From NCBI RefSeq assembly GCF_016306625.1, contig NZ_JACOII010000053.1, positions 62,001 through 126,000 of the forward strand: a DNA stretch of 64,000 bases, written 5' to 3'. Of the stretch, positions 9,622 to 19,309 are shown piece after piece. Made by a program: the position numbers and the translations under genes. A model generated the notes under the pieces. That model did no database searches. It was not told the origin of the DNA and worked only from the letters and a program-made list of their open reading frames with translations. The stretch is from Xenorhabdus lircayensis (GTDB lineage: Bacteria > Pseudomonadota > Gammaproteobacteria > Enterobacterales > Enterobacteriaceae). Position 1 is the stretch's first letter. Every line of letters starts with the position of its first letter.

Positions 9622-10719
9622 ATGTCAAAACACACCCCACTATATGATCAACATCTGGCATGCGGAGCGCGCATGGTAGATTTTCATGGCTGGATGATGC
9701 CTCTGCATTATGGTTCACAAATCGACGAGCATCACACAGTTCGTACTGATGCTGGTATGTTCGACGTTTCCCACATGACAATTGTGGATCTGTACGGCAC
9801 GGGCTGCCGTGATTTTCTTCGTTACCTTCTGGCAAATGACATTGCCAAACTGACCGAATCGGGCAAGGCGCTTTATACCGGAATGCTGAATGCTTCTGGT
9901 GGCGTCATTGATGACCTGATTGTCTATTTCTTTACCAACAACTTCTATCGCATGGTTGTTAACTCGGCGACCCGCGAGAAAGATTTAGCATGGATTAACC
10001 AACATGCTGAAAAATATGACGTCGAGATTAATGTGCGTGATGATTTGGCATTGATCGCTGTTCAGGGGCCAAATGCACAAGGCAAAGTTCAATCACTGCT
10101 AAGTGATGAACAAAAGCAGGCTGTAATCGGCATGAAACCTTTCTTTGGCGTTCAGTCGGGAAACCTATTCATTGCGACTACCGGTTATACCGGAGAAGCG
10201 GGTTATGAAATTGCGTTACCGAAAGAACAAGCCGTGGATTTCTGGCAGCAGTTATTGACCGTAGGGGTGAAACCCGCGGGACTGGGTGCGCGTGACACAT
10301 TGCGCCTTGAAGCGGGCATGAATCTTTATAGTCAGGAAATGGACGAAACTATTTCACCACTGGCGGCCAACATGGGATGGACGGTTGCCTGGAAACCGGA
10401 AGATCGTCAGTTCATCGGCCGTGAAGCGCTGGAAAGACAGCGTGAAACAGGCACAGAGCAATTGGTTGGGTTGGTCATGCGAGAAAAAGGTGTTCTGCGT
10501 GGTGGCTTAACCGTTAACTTCACTGATAATTCTGGCGAAATGCGCTCCGGTGTTATTACCAGCGGAACCTTTTCCCCAACCTTAGGATTTAGCATAGCCC
10601 TTGCACGTGTACCGCAAGGCATTGGTGAACAGGCGGTTGTCCAGATCCGTAATCGTGAAATGCCTGTTCAGGTTGTTAAGCCGGGCTTTGTACGGATGGG
10701 TAAAGCGCTCGTAGAGTGA
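9622..10719 (+). CDS. gcvT: Glycine cleavage T protein (aminomethyltransferase)
   Basis: Transfers the methylene unit from the aminomethyl-lipoyl H protein to THF, releasing ammonia. 365 aa. The start at 9622 ([11 protein letters not shown]) follows AGAGGGAAATA and matches E. coli; a longer frame from 9538 is unsupported. Typical segments: [42 protein letters not shown] and the C-terminal [13 protein letters not shown]. First gene of gcvTHP. Confidence 0.97.
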   Translation: MSKHTPLYDQHLACGARMVDFHGWMMPLHYGSQIDEHHTVRTDAGMFDVSHMTIVDLYGTGCRDFLRYLLANDIAKLTESGKALYTGMLNASGGVIDDLIVYFFTNNFYRMVVNSATREKDLAWINQHAEKYDVEINVRDDLALIAVQGPNAQGKVQSLLSDEQKQAVIGMKPFFGVQSGNLFIATTGYTGEAGYEIALPKEQAVDFWQQLLTVGVKPAGLGARDTLRLEAGMNLYSQEMDETISPLAANMGWTVAWKPEDRQFIGREALERQRETGTEQLVGLVMREKGVLRGGLTVNFTDNSGEMRSGVITSGTFSPTLGFSIALARVPQGIGEQAVVQIRNREMPVQVVKPGFVRMGKALVE

Positions 10720-10788
10720 TTTTTGAACGTAATGCTTTGATTGTTGTAATGTTTTTATTAATTCATAAGAAATAAGGAGATGGCAACG

Positions 10789-11181
10789 ATGAGTCATGTA
10801 CCAGCAGAATTAAAATATACAGAATCACACGAATGGGTTCGTTCGGAAGGAAAAGGTGAATACACAGTTGGTATTACCGAACATGCCCAGCAATTATTGG
10901 GTGATATGGTATTTATTGATTTGCCTGAGGTCGGCACAGCGGTAAACAGTGGTGATGATTGTGCAGTTGTAGAATCAGTCAAAGCTGCTTCTGATATTTA
11001 TGCGCCATTGAGTGGTGAAATTATCGCTGTTAACCCTGACTTGGAAGGCTCACCCGAATTAGTGAACAGCGGGCCGTATAACGAAGGTTGGCTGTTCCGT
11101 ATCAAAATTACTGATGAGAGTGAACTGGTTAACCTGCTTGATGCTGAAGGTTATCAGTCACTCTTGGAAGAAGACGAGTAA
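10789..11181 (+). CDS. gcvH: Glycine cleavage H protein
   Basis: Lipoyl carrier that shuttles the aminomethyl group between P, T and L proteins. 130 aa. The lipoylated lysine is Lys65 in [12 protein letters not shown]. Start chosen at the ATG at 10789, nine bases after AAGGAG, which gives [10 protein letters not shown] as in E. coli; an ATG nine bases earlier overlaps the ribosome site. Followed by a terminator-like hairpin before gcvP. Confidence 0.97.
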   Translation: MSHVPAELKYTESHEWVRSEGKGEYTVGITEHAQQLLGDMVFIDLPEVGTAVNSGDDCAVVESVKAASDIYAPLSGEIIAVNPDLEGSPELVNSGPYNEGWLFRIKITDESELVNLLDAEGYQSLLEEDE

Positions 11182-11192
11182 TTGTTTTTAAC

Positions 11193-11236
11193 CGCCCCAT
11201 ATCACATTGTCACATTGTGAGTGGGGCGTTTTTTTT
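11193..11236 (+). terminator. Terminator-like hairpin between gcvH and gcvP
   Basis: CGCCCCA (11193-11199) pairs with TGGGGCG (11222-11228), with an inner TCACA/TGTGA pairing, and is followed directly by eight T residues. It has the form of an intrinsic terminator inside the operon, 37 bp ahead of the gcvP start, and could reduce gcvP relative to gcvTH. Confidence 0.7.
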
Positions 11237-11272
11237 GCCGTTTTTTTAGCTAGTTTCAGGAAATTATCATCA

Positions 11273-14149
11273 ATGACTCAGACACTAATCCAACTTGAAA
11301 ATCAAGGTGAATTCATTCGTCGCCACATTGGTTCTTCTGCTGAACAGCAAACAGAGATGCTGGCGATAGTTGGTGCAAATTCTCTCGACGATCTGACAAA
11401 TAAAATCGTTCCCCGTGATATCGCATTGTCAGAACCACCCGCAGTCGGTGAAGGTGCGACAGAACAACAGGCACTGGCTGAATTGAAAACGATGGCGAGC
11501 CAGAATCAGCGCTATCAATCTTATATTGGTATGGGATACGCGCCATCGATACTCCCACCAGTTATTCTGCGTAATTTGCTGGAAAACCCTGGCTGGTATA
11601 CCGCATATACCCCTTACCAGCCGGAAGTTTCCCAAGGCCGGCTTGAAGCACTGCTGAACTTCCAGCAAGTGACGATTGATCTGACGGGCTTGGATCTTGC
11701 TTCTGCTTCCTTATTGGATGAAGCAACGGCAGCGGCGGAAGCCATGGCAATGGCAAAACGGATCAGTAAGTTGAAGAATGCTGAACGTTTCTTTGTGGCA
11801 GATGATATCCATCCACAGTCGTTGGATGTTGTACGTACCCGTGCCGAAACATTTGGGTTTGAAGTCATTGTTGATAAAGCAGAAAAAGCACTGGAACTGG
11901 AAGGTGTCTTTGGGGTCTTGCTGCAACAAGTTGGTACAACAGGTGAAGTTCACGATTATAGTGACCTGATCGCGAAATTGAAAGAACGCAAAATCATTGT
12001 TAGCGTTGCTGCGGATTTCATGGCATTGGTTATGTTGACAGCGCCGGGTAAACAAGGGGCTGATATTGTATTTGGTTCTGCACAGCGTTTTGGTGTGCCG
12101 ATGGGATACGGCGGCCCTCACGCTGCTTTCTTTGCCTGCCGTGATGAATTCAAGCGTTCTATGCCGGGCCGTATTATTGGTGTTTCCCGTGATGCAGCAG
12201 GCAACAGGGCGTTACGCATGGCAATGCAAACACGCGAGCAGCATATCCGCCGTGAAAAAGCGAACTCTAATATCTGTACCTCTCAGGTCTTGCTGGCGAA
12301 TATCGCGGGCATGTACGCGGTTTACCATGGCGTAGAAGGCTTGAAGCGCATTGCTAACCGTATTCACCGACTGACGGACATTCTGGCTGCTGGTTTGCAA
12401 AAAGCCGGTGTCACACTGCGCTATAAAACATGGTTTGACACATTGACCGTTGAAGTGGTGGATAAAGCTCAGGTACTGACGAGAGCCGAGAAAGCGCAAA
12501 TTAACCTGCGTTCCGATATTCTCGGTGCTGTAGGGGTGTCATTGAGTGAAAAAACCAGCCGCGATGATTTGGTAACTTTATTCCAAGTCTTGACGGGTTC
12601 TGATGCTATGTTGGGTATCGAGACTCTCGATAGCGAAATGGCGGCAGCCAGCCAGTCCATTCCAGCCTCCATGCTGCGTAATGATGAGATTTTGACGCAT
12701 GACAATTTTCGCCGTTATCACAGCGAAACCGACATGATGCGTTACATGCACAGTCTGGAGCGTAAAGATCTGGCCTTGAATCAGGCAATGATCCCGCTGG
12801 GTTCGTGCACCATGAAACTGAATGCGGCAGCGGAAATCACGCCGATCACATGGCCTGAATTCACAGACATACATCCGTTCTGCCCACCAGATCAGGCGCA
12901 GGGTTATCATCAGCTGATTAGCCAGCTTTCTCATTGGCTGGTACTGTTGACCGGATATGATGCCGTTTGTATGCAGCCAAACTCCGGTGCACAAGGGGAA
13001 TATGCGGGTCTGCTGGCGATTCGTCGCTATTACGCCAGCCGTGGTGAACAACATCGTCATGTTTGCCTGATCCCAAGTTCGGCTCACGGTACAAACCCTG
13101 CTTCTGCACATATGGCGGGCATGACCGTTGTTGTCGTGAACTGTGATAAAGAAGGCAACATTGATCTAACTGACTTGCGTGAAAAAGCGGAAAAACATAG
13201 TGATGAACTCGCTTGTATCATGGTGACTTACCCATCGACGCACGGTGTGTATGAAGAAACCATTCGTGAAATTTGCGAAATCATTCACCAAAACGGTGGT
13301 CAGGTTTACCTTGACGGTGCGAATATGAACGCCCAAGTGGGTATCACAACACCAGGCTTTATTGGTGCAGATGTTTCACACCTGAACCTGCATAAAACCT
13401 TCTGTATTCCACATGGCGGTGGTGGCCCAGGTATGGGGCCGATTGGCGTGAAAAAACATCTTGCCCCATTTATGCCCGGTCATTCGGTGGTAGAAATGGA
13501 CGGAGTTACTACACTGGGTGCGGTATCCGCAGCACCATTTGGCAGTGCTTCCATTTTGCCAATTAGTTGGATGTACATCCGCATGATGGGAGCAAAAGGG
13601 CTGAAACAGGCCAGCCAAGTTGCGATCTTGAACGCAAACTACATTGCTGCTCGTTTGAAAGGGGCGTATGAGATCCTTTATACCGGACGTGATGGCTACG
13701 TTGCCCACGAATGTATTCTGGACATTCGCCCGTTGAAAGAAGAGTTTGGTATCAGTGAAATGGATATCGCCAAACGTCTGGTTGACTACGGTTTTCATGC
13801 ACCAACCATGTCATTTCCAGTAGCGGGAACCTTGATGGTTGAGCCAACGGAATCAGAAAGCAAAGTTGAAATTGACCGTTTTATTGATGCAATGCTGGCA
13901 ATTCGGGAAGAAATCAGCGAAGTGGCAAGAGGGGAATGGCCTTTGGAAGACAACCCACTGGTCAATGCACCACACATTCAGACCGAACTGGTTTCTGACT
14001 GGAATCACGCATACAGCCGTGAAATTGCCGTTTTCCCAACCGTAGAAACCAAAGCTAATAAATACTGGCCGACAGTTAAACGTCTCGATGATGTTTACGG
14101 TGACCGCAATTTACATTGCTCTTGTGCACCGATTGAAGATTATCGTTAA
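11273..14149 (+). CDS. gcvP: Glycine dehydrogenase (decarboxylating), P protein
   Basis: PLP enzyme that decarboxylates glycine and loads the aminomethyl group on GcvH. 958 aa, the full length for the fused alpha/beta-type P protein. The PLP lysine is Lys708 in [20 protein letters not shown]. The start at 11273 ([14 protein letters not shown]) matches E. coli and lies 11 bases after AGGA; a longer frame from 11207 would run through the terminator hairpin. Last gene of gcvTHP. Confidence 0.97.
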   Translation: MTQTLIQLENQGEFIRRHIGSSAEQQTEMLAIVGANSLDDLTNKIVPRDIALSEPPAVGEGATEQQALAELKTMASQNQRYQSYIGMGYAPSILPPVILRNLLENPGWYTAYTPYQPEVSQGRLEALLNFQQVTIDLTGLDLASASLLDEATAAAEAMAMAKRISKLKNAERFFVADDIHPQSLDVVRTRAETFGFEVIVDKAEKALELEGVFGVLLQQVGTTGEVHDYSDLIAKLKERKIIVSVAADFMALVMLTAPGKQGADIVFGSAQRFGVPMGYGGPHAAFFACRDEFKRSMPGRIIGVSRDAAGNRALRMAMQTREQHIRREKANSNICTSQVLLANIAGMYAVYHGVEGLKRIANRIHRLTDILAAGLQKAGVTLRYKTWFDTLTVEVVDKAQVLTRAEKAQINLRSDILGAVGVSLSEKTSRDDLVTLFQVLTGSDAMLGIETLDSEMAAASQSIPASMLRNDEILTHDNFRRYHSETDMMRYMHSLERKDLALNQAMIPLGSCTMKLNAAAEITPITWPEFTDIHPFCPPDQAQGYHQLISQLSHWLVLLTGYDAVCMQPNSGAQGEYAGLLAIRRYYASRGEQHRHVCLIPSSAHGTNPASAHMAGMTVVVVNCDKEGNIDLTDLREKAEKHSDELACIMVTYPSTHGVYEETIREICEIIHQNGGQVYLDGANMNAQVGITTPGFIGADVSHLNLHKTFCIPHGGGGPGMGPIGVKKHLAPFMPGHSVVEMDGVTTLGAVSAAPFGSASILPISWMYIRMMGAKGLKQASQVAILNANYIAARLKGAYEILYTGRDGYVAHECILDIRPLKEEFGISEMDIAKRLVDYGFHAPTMSFPVAGTLMVEPTESESKVEIDRFIDAMLAIREEISEVARGEWPLEDNPLVNAPHIQTELVSDWNHAYSREIAVFPTVETKANKYWPTVKRLDDVYGDRNLHCSCAPIEDYR

Positions 14150-14174
14150 TTACGACTGATTTGGTGTTCCGTCA

Positions 14175-14202
14175 GCTCCCCTGTCCAACTAGACGGGGGA
14201 GT
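14175..14202 (+). terminator. Hairpin after gcvP
   Basis: GCTCCCCTGTC and GACGGGGGAG form a GC-rich stem about 25 bp after the gcvP stop. No T-run follows, so termination is likely but not certain. Confidence 0.45.
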
Positions 14203-14365
14203 TAGGAAAAATATTAAGAAATAGGTTGTTACAGCACATTAGCTATTTTTTCTTCAGAGTATTTTTTTCTTCAAAGCATGAGAAAGACGTAACATAGCGG
14301 CTTCTATTTCATAGGCTGCTACAGTTTGGCATTGGTGCTTTCAGCGGGATGAGTATTGATCCCTT

Positions 14366-14812
14366 TTGGGCTGGGTTGCAGCGATCACGGCAGCAATCTG
14401 TACTGGAAAGGAAGCACCCAAAGACCAGTCCAAACGCTGGATTTCAGGTATCGCAGCGGGCATTTTCTACATTCTGGTTGGCGTATTCGGCGTGACACTT
14501 GCCGTTGTTTTTATGGCCTTCCCGACGGTATTCATTACTACATTGGCGGGGCTTGCCTTGCTAGGAACGATTGGCGGTAGTCTCGTCAGTGCAATGGTTG
14601 ATTTGAAAGGCCGCGAAGCCGCTTTGATCACTTTTCTGGTAGCCGCCTCTAACATCAATTTACTGGGTATTAGCGGAGCGTTTTGGGGGCTGTTGATAGG
14701 CCTTATGGCTTATGCCGTACTTAATGGCTGCTTGCCACGTCGTAAATCCGTATCCAAAGAAGCGGTTCATCTCGTCTCCGGACAATTAGCGAGTAAAGAA
14801 GTCAACGACTGA
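14366..14812 (+). pseudogene. C-terminal remnant of a BenE/YdcO-type benzoate transporter
   Basis: 148-codon frame encoding only the last third of a BenE-family membrane transporter (normally ~390-400 aa). Recognisable segments are AAITAAICTGKEA, LAGLALLGTIGGSL, GREAALITFLVAAS and GISGAFWGLLIGLMAY, with about four hydrophobic segments. The preceding ~200 bp after gcvP contain no continuation of the N-terminal membrane segments in any frame. No convincing ribosome site. Read as a decayed gene; a functional short membrane protein is unlikely. Confidence 0.75.
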
Positions 14813-14821
14813 TGGGAACAA

Positions 14822-14968
14822 GATCTCACTCGGGGGATCGGAATTTTTGAGGCGATGTAGAACGAAGAACATCGTCAGGAAGACCATGTTGAGCTGATCG
14901 CTTCTGAAAATTATACCAGCCCATTAGTGATCAATATGGCTAGCTTATTCAAGAAAGTGAAACTCTGA
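14822..14968 (+). pseudogene. N-terminal fragment of a serine hydroxymethyltransferase
   Basis: Reading from 14822 gives DLTRGIGIFEAM, an in-frame TAG, then NEEHRQEDHVELIASENY followed by TSPLVI before the frame is lost. The VELIASENYTS segment is diagnostic of GlyA. Only about 45 of ~415 codons remain and an internal stop is present. It lies downstream of the glycine-cleavage operon, which is functionally related, so it may be the trace of a lost second glyA linked to gcv. Confidence 0.8.
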
Positions 14969-15090
14969 GTGCAGAGAAATCATCTCACGGTTACGTATCA
15001 TAATTTCATCTTTGGATGATAAAAAGGATCAGCTATATTGTCATGTTTCCCTGAATAATGTTGTTCAATTCTTTTTAAGGTAATAAAATT

Positions 15091-15834
15091 ATGCGAGTGC
15101 ATTTTGTTGTACATGAATATTTTGAAGCTCCCGGTGCATATGAAGATTGGGCTAATAAAATAGGTTATCAAACTACGTTCTCACTTATTTATCAGGGAGA
15201 TAAATTACCGGACGTTGTAGACGATTTTGATTTTCTGATTGTAATGGGTGGGCCGCAAAGTCCGGCTACCAAAACCACTGAATGTGCATATTTTGACACC
15301 GAAGCAGAACAGCAACTTATTGCGAAAGCCATTGCTGCAAATAAAGCCGTCATTGGTATTTGTCTTGGGGCGCAATTAACGGGGGTAGCACTTGGAGCAC
15401 CTTTCGAGCATAGCCCGGAGAAAGAAATTGGAAAATATCCCATTACCCTGACAACAGAAGGGGCAAAAAATGACAAATTTTCTCATTTTGGTTCAGTTCT
15501 TGAAGTTGGACACTGGCATAACGACATGCCAGGCCTGACACCAGATGCAAAAATTATCGCTTTCAGTGAGGGGTGTCCCAGACAAATAATTGAATACAGC
15601 GATATCGTCTATGGTTTCCAATGCCACATGGAGTTGACTAAGGATGTTGTTGAATTACTTATCAAACATTCACAGAAGGATTTTGACGAGGCAGAGGAAT
15701 ATAAATTTGTTCAAACACCGGACATTCTACGTTCCCATGATTACAGTGAAATGAATGATAAATTATTTGTTTTCTTGGATAAATTGACAGAAACGTATCT
15801 GGATAAGACCAAAATGAGTCAAAACGGTGCCTAA
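15091..15834 (+). CDS. Class I glutamine amidotransferase-like protein
   Basis: 247-aa stand-alone GATase domain of the GMP-synthase-like COG0518 group; the acceptor substrate cannot be told from sequence. The nucleophile Cys91 lies in IGICLGAQL, and His179/Glu181 (FQCHME) complete the triad; the oxyanion segment reads VMGGPQSP. AAGG precedes the ATG at a suitable distance. It is the only clearly intact plus-strand gene in the degraded stretch after gcvP and has no partner synthetase nearby. Confidence 0.85.
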   Translation: MRVHFVVHEYFEAPGAYEDWANKIGYQTTFSLIYQGDKLPDVVDDFDFLIVMGGPQSPATKTTECAYFDTEAEQQLIAKAIAANKAVIGICLGAQLTGVALGAPFEHSPEKEIGKYPITLTTEGAKNDKFSHFGSVLEVGHWHNDMPGLTPDAKIIAFSEGCPRQIIEYSDIVYGFQCHMELTKDVVELLIKHSQKDFDEAEEYKFVQTPDILRSHDYSEMNDKLFVFLDKLTETYLDKTKMSQNGA

Positions 15835-16035
15835 TAACGGGTTAACAATCCCTTAAGCCAATTTTATCGTTAGCATTAGCGACCATATCATTACAAGATC
15901 AGATTAATTTTGATTAAATGATGATATGGTTATGAGCAATGGATTTCCCTTTCTGAGACATTGGATATAAATATATGTTGATAAAATGTCCAATATTAGT
16001 GTTATTCAATCGCGATTAACTTTTTCTTTAGTGAT

Positions 16036-16066
16036 TTTGTGTTTTTTATTTTATAAAAAACACAAA
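16036..16066. repeat. Perfect 14-bp inverted repeat
   Basis: TTTGTGTTTTTTAT and ATAAAAAACACAAA separated by TTT form a perfect hairpin. It lies 24 bp beyond the stop of the small minus-strand reading frame and could terminate that transcript: on the minus strand the second arm is T-rich. Confidence 0.55.
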
Positions 16067-16089
16067 CGATAGAGGTACACCGATTAATA

Positions 16090-16233
16090 TCAACGATAAA
16101 CGAAATAGAGGTGGTATTTTTGTGAAAATCCATTGAATCGCCAAGCAGAAATTAATACAGAGGTTATTTCAACTAAAGCAATAAAGGAAGTAGATGAAAT
16201 GATAATCGTCCTTGATAGCGATTCAAAATTCAT
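16090..16233 (-). CDS. 47-residue peptide downstream of the ABC exporter
   Basis: Begins with ATG five bases after a perfect AAGGAG and starts 44 bp after the stop of the ABC protein on the same strand, so probably co-transcribed. The product opens MNFESLSRT, has a hydrophobic middle (IIISSTSFIALVEITSVLIS) and ends in an aromatic/basic tail beginning AWRFNGFSQKY. A hairpin follows. Not recognised as a known family. It could be an exported peptide precursor, a small membrane protein, or chance; the ribosome site and exporter context argue against chance. Confidence 0.5.
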   Translation of the reverse strand: MNFESLSRTIIISSTSFIALVEITSVLISAWRFNGFSQKYHLYFVYR

Positions 16234-16276
16234 ATTTTCTCCTTATGGCTAAAATAATAATGGTCTAGCCTCAATT

Positions 16277-17605
16277 TTAGTGGCGAACCTCAACAACAAT
16301 ATTATCTTTAGATAGCCTATTTAAGATCTCATCAATATTTTTTGTGTTCACTTTATCTAAATTAGCATCCCATTCATCCAAGAGTATGATTAATCTTTTT
16401 TTATTATTTAGCAAACTTAATTGGAATAACTGCTTTTGCCCAGTTGAACCGACAAAATCAACATTACCTATAGTTATTTCTGGCCCAAAAAGCATAGCCT
16501 CTGTATATTGACTTTTCACCGATTTTAAAAAAGTGGATTTTCCTGCGCCATTATTTCCTTGAATTAAAAACCTTCCTGTTGATTGCTTGCCTAATATTAA
16601 AAAATCGTTGAATGAGTGAATGCTGTATTTATCTTGCGTAGCTAGATTATATATGCTGATTTCTGACGGTTTGATATTGGCTTCATAATCCTGAATAATC
16701 AATTGACTAATAAATAACTTAAGATTTGACAGTTTTTGTTTTAATAACATTAGCTGTCCTGTATTCATACTAGCGGCATGAATATTCTGAAATAGCTGGA
16801 GTGTTCGAGGAAGAACTGCGACTAACGCACCGATAGCAACGTGATGATTAATGATTTGATAATAAGAAACAAGAACTAAAATCGGAATTGAGATGAGTAT
16901 CGGCAGACAGGAAATAACCTGCTCAATAATTTTATATTTCTCATTCAATTTAAAAAACGTTTTCGTTTCTTGATTGGCTTTTTGATATGCAGAATGAGAA
17001 AAATTTGAATTACCATAAAAAACATTATCCCAAATCCTGCTGACGGCATCTAATGCAGCAATTTTCTTATTTTGAATGCCATCGGCTAAAACATTAATTT
17101 TATTTTTGTAAGCATATAACAAGACAATGGATAAGAACATACAAAATATTATCATGGACGATAAAACCGAGCCAATCACAAAAAACAATGCAATAACCGT
17201 GAACAAGACATTACAATAAACGGCGATAATATCAACAAAAGCAAAACTTGCCTCATTCAAGGTGCTGAGGGCTTCACCATTGAGCCACAAATTGGTTTTC
17301 TTCTTGTTTTGTTGAGAAGAAAAACCATGGGTTTTACCGAGACTAGTTAGGGTTTCCTGATAGTAATTTCCCCAGGAATCATTGGCTAGCCTTGTTCTGA
17401 AAAAGAGCGATGTAGAGCCCAGCAGATAAGCCAGTAAGATAAGTGCAAAGAAAATAACAATATAATCAAAAGCACCCGTGGGATTATCAGTTATTGCCAA
17501 CCCTGCCAGACCGATAAAATAAGTGGATAGCCCCACTGCGACTTGCTGGGCGATAACAAAAATCGCACTTATAATAAAAAACCGATTGAACAAAATTATT
17601 TTCAT
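16277..17605 (-). CDS. Compact ABC exporter, fused permease and ATPase
   Basis: 442 aa: about five to six membrane helices in residues 1-280, then a short nucleotide-binding domain. Walker A is GNNGAGKST (350-358), the signature reads STGQKQ (387-392), and Walker B/D-loop is LIILLDEWDANLD (405-417). The LDEW form and STGQ signature are typical of the SyrD/PvdE/YojI cyclic-peptide exporter group. Walker A to B spans only ~55 residues, far less than usual, and the protein stops at the H-loop (VVEVRH). Substrate unknown; peptide export is the best inference. Weak ribosome site; AT-rich compared with neighbours, consistent with transfer. Confidence 0.75.
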   Translation of the reverse strand: MKIILFNRFFIISAIFVIAQQVAVGLSTYFIGLAGLAITDNPTGAFDYIVIFFALILLAYLLGSTSLFFRTRLANDSWGNYYQETLTSLGKTHGFSSQQNKKKTNLWLNGEALSTLNEASFAFVDIIAVYCNVLFTVIALFFVIGSVLSSMIIFCMFLSIVLLYAYKNKINVLADGIQNKKIAALDAVSRIWDNVFYGNSNFSHSAYQKANQETKTFFKLNEKYKIIEQVISCLPILISIPILVLVSYYQIINHHVAIGALVAVLPRTLQLFQNIHAASMNTGQLMLLKQKLSNLKLFISQLIIQDYEANIKPSEISIYNLATQDKYSIHSFNDFLILGKQSTGRFLIQGNNGAGKSTFLKSVKSQYTEAMLFGPEITIGNVDFVGSTGQKQLFQLSLLNNKKRLIILLDEWDANLDKVNTKNIDEILNRLSKDNIVVEVRH

Positions 17606-17730
17606 ATTTTAATCCATGTCAATGAATCAGTGCTTGATTTATAATGTAATTTGTTGTTATTTATGAACTTAAATAAAAAATTTAGCTTAACAGCGGTAGA
17701 GATTTAATTCATTTTATGAGTAAGCTAAGA

Positions 17731-17757
17731 GTCTAATGAAGTAGGCTCTAAATATAA
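17731..17757 (-). repeat. Copy of a dispersed AGCCTAYYTCATTAG motif
   Basis: On the minus strand this reads TTTAGAGCCTACTTCATTAG followed by ACTC. Closely related sequence occurs at 30025, 58700 and (inverted) 58951. It may be the end of an insertion sequence or MITE. The rest of 17606-17877, upstream of the ABC gene, holds no supported gene. Confidence 0.4.
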
Positions 17758-17877
17758 CGCTACTTGATTAAATAGCAGGGTATCTAGATGAAAGAATAAA
17801 TTTAATTGATTATTTTTAGTATTTCAATATCATTAATGGCAGAAATGTGATTGGCTCGTAATAAAATACCATCAAAA

Positions 17878-18015
17878 CTAATAGCTTGAAATTGATAAGC
17901 TATGATAACTACCTTGGACATTTTTACTATGACGATGCTTAGGATTTCGCAAACATTTCTTTCTCAAACTACCTCTACCAGTATGCCGGTTTGGATGGCG
18001 TTTTATTTCATCTAT
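17878..18015 (-). other. Basic 45-residue frame lacking a normal start codon
   Basis: AGAGGAGG is followed eight bases later by ATA and then an open frame DEIKRHPNRHTGRGSLRKKC, LRNPKHRHSKNVQGSYH and a short tail before TAG. The frame is strikingly basic and keeps its composition to the stop. The only ATG at a usable distance (one base out of frame) gives Met-Lys-stop. It may be a real gene whose ATG mutated to ATA, a remnant, or coincidence. Family not recognised. Confidence 0.3.
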
Positions 18016-18042
18016 AGTTAGACCTCCTCTTTAATCATAAAC

Positions 18043-18082
18043 ATAATTGAGTGTTTTCATTAATAACACTCAATTATTTTTT
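18043..18082 (+). terminator. Strong intrinsic terminator
   Basis: Perfect 13-bp stem (ATAATTGAGTGTT / AACACTCAATTAT), nine-base loop, then TTTTT on the plus strand. No plus-strand gene lies immediately upstream, so it may be the relic of a lost gene. Confidence 0.6.
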
Positions 18083-18386
18083 CGTGATCTCATAACTTCC
18101 GTTATTCCTTAAATAATTTCTGAAAACTTAAAAAAATCAGGCAAAGGCTGCGTTGATGTGCGGCTAAACGGTCTGAATTGCGTAATTGGTTGGGATTGTT
18201 GATATTACAAGTTAGTTAACTACGGGACTGACCGGAGTGGTAGTCTTGATCTCTTGGTATCTTATTAGAAAATAAGAGAAAAATTGAACTGTTCAACTTT
18301 GTTTATCCGATGGACAATTCCATGAAATAACGGCATCGCGTTTTGCGGTGCCTATCAATACACTGACACGGTAGTATCATTCTTGT

Positions 18387-18608
18387 CACCTTACCCTCCA
18401 GTCACTTTGGACTCAGGCGCGTGAAAAGCGGGATGTCACAACCATCATTTTGGCAAACCGAGGATACAAAGTGCTCAGTAATGAACTGATACGGGTGGGA
18501 GTCGCTCAGGAAGGGATAAAAGCTCACTCAATGATTGATCTGCATGATCCTCAACTTGACTGGGTTTCGCTGGCCCATGGTATGGGAATTGAAGCGGTAA
18601 TCAATTGA
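18387..18608 (+). pseudogene. C-terminal remnant of a ThDP-dependent acetolactate-synthase-like enzyme
   Basis: The frame HLTLQSLWTQAREKRDVTTI, continuing ILANRGYKVL and IDLHDPQLDWVSLAHGMGIE, is the ThDP-binding end of a COG0028 enzyme. Only 73 codons are left of ~550; upstream sequence in any frame does not continue the homology clearly. It ends at a natural stop. A third decayed gene in the 14-18.7 kb patch. Confidence 0.75.
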
Positions 18609-18687
18609 ATATGTTCTGAAAATGTATTTTGAAGCTGTCAGATATCGCACTAGCCGAGTCTGACAGCTTATTTACCAGATGCGGAAA

Positions 18688-19293
18688 TTATTTCAGCCAG
18701 CCTTTTTCTTTCGCTGCTTCCAACTGTGGCAGCAGATATTTCCACAGTTCAGGATAACATTCGGAAACAAAATGAAGTAGGTTGTAGACTTGCTCAAAAC
18801 GAATGTCATTCTCGACCCAACTCTGACCTCGGTTATGCAAATTCATGAATACCGGCATAATTCTGTCGAGTGTTTTGGCAAAACGCGCTTCGGGAGTCAT
18901 GGCATCTTCGTATTCGTGCCAGAGTGCGAGAAAATGATCTCTCTGTGCTTCCGGCAGCAGACCAAAAATACGACTGGCCGCTTTAACTTCTTGTTCTTGG
19001 ATGGCTTCACGGGCCGCCAGATCGAAAGCAATAACATCCCCTGCATCAATTTCAACAATGTCATGGATCAGAGCCATTTGTACGACGCGGCTAATATTCA
19101 CATCCCTGGCATAAGGTGCAAAGCCGATAATTGCGATAGCAAAATGCCAGCTATGTTCAGCGGAGTTTTCGTAGCGTGCATTGTTCAATAATTTCGTTTT
19201 GCGATGGACATATTTTAATTTATCCAGCTCCATGATAAACGCAATGACATCGGTAAAAGGGCCAAAATCAACAGGGGGTACAGCTAATGACAT
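18688..19293 (-). CDS. HD-domain hydrolase, YfbR-like
   Basis: 201-aa metal-dependent phosphohydrolase of the HD superfamily, closest in layout to 5'-deoxynucleotidase YfbR/HDDC2 proteins. Metal ligands are visible as His47 (AEHSWH), His77-Asp78 (ALIHDIVE) and a later Asp in KTLDRIMP. Lies 16 bp downstream of ygfZ on the same strand, so likely co-transcribed. Nucleotide clean-up is the probable role; exact substrate is not evident. Confidence 0.85.
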   Translation of the reverse strand: MSLAVPPVDFGPFTDVIAFIMELDKLKYVHRKTKLLNNARYENSAEHSWHFAIAIIGFAPYARDVNISRVVQMALIHDIVEIDAGDVIAFDLAAREAIQEQEVKAASRIFGLLPEAQRDHFLALWHEYEDAMTPEARFAKTLDRIMPVFMNLHNRGQSWVENDIRFEQVYNLLHFVSECYPELWKYLLPQLEAAKEKGWLK

Positions 19294-19309
19294 ACAGAAA
19301 CCTCAACAA

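Noticed and set aside
14356..14580. 74-codon frame starting MIPFGLGCSDHG
   Set aside because: It overlaps the BenE-type remnant in another frame and shows no homology of its own.
16109..16251. Plus-strand open frame ending DSDSKFIFSPYG
   Set aside because: No start codon with a ribosome site; it is the complement of the minus-strand 47-residue frame, which has AAGGAG.
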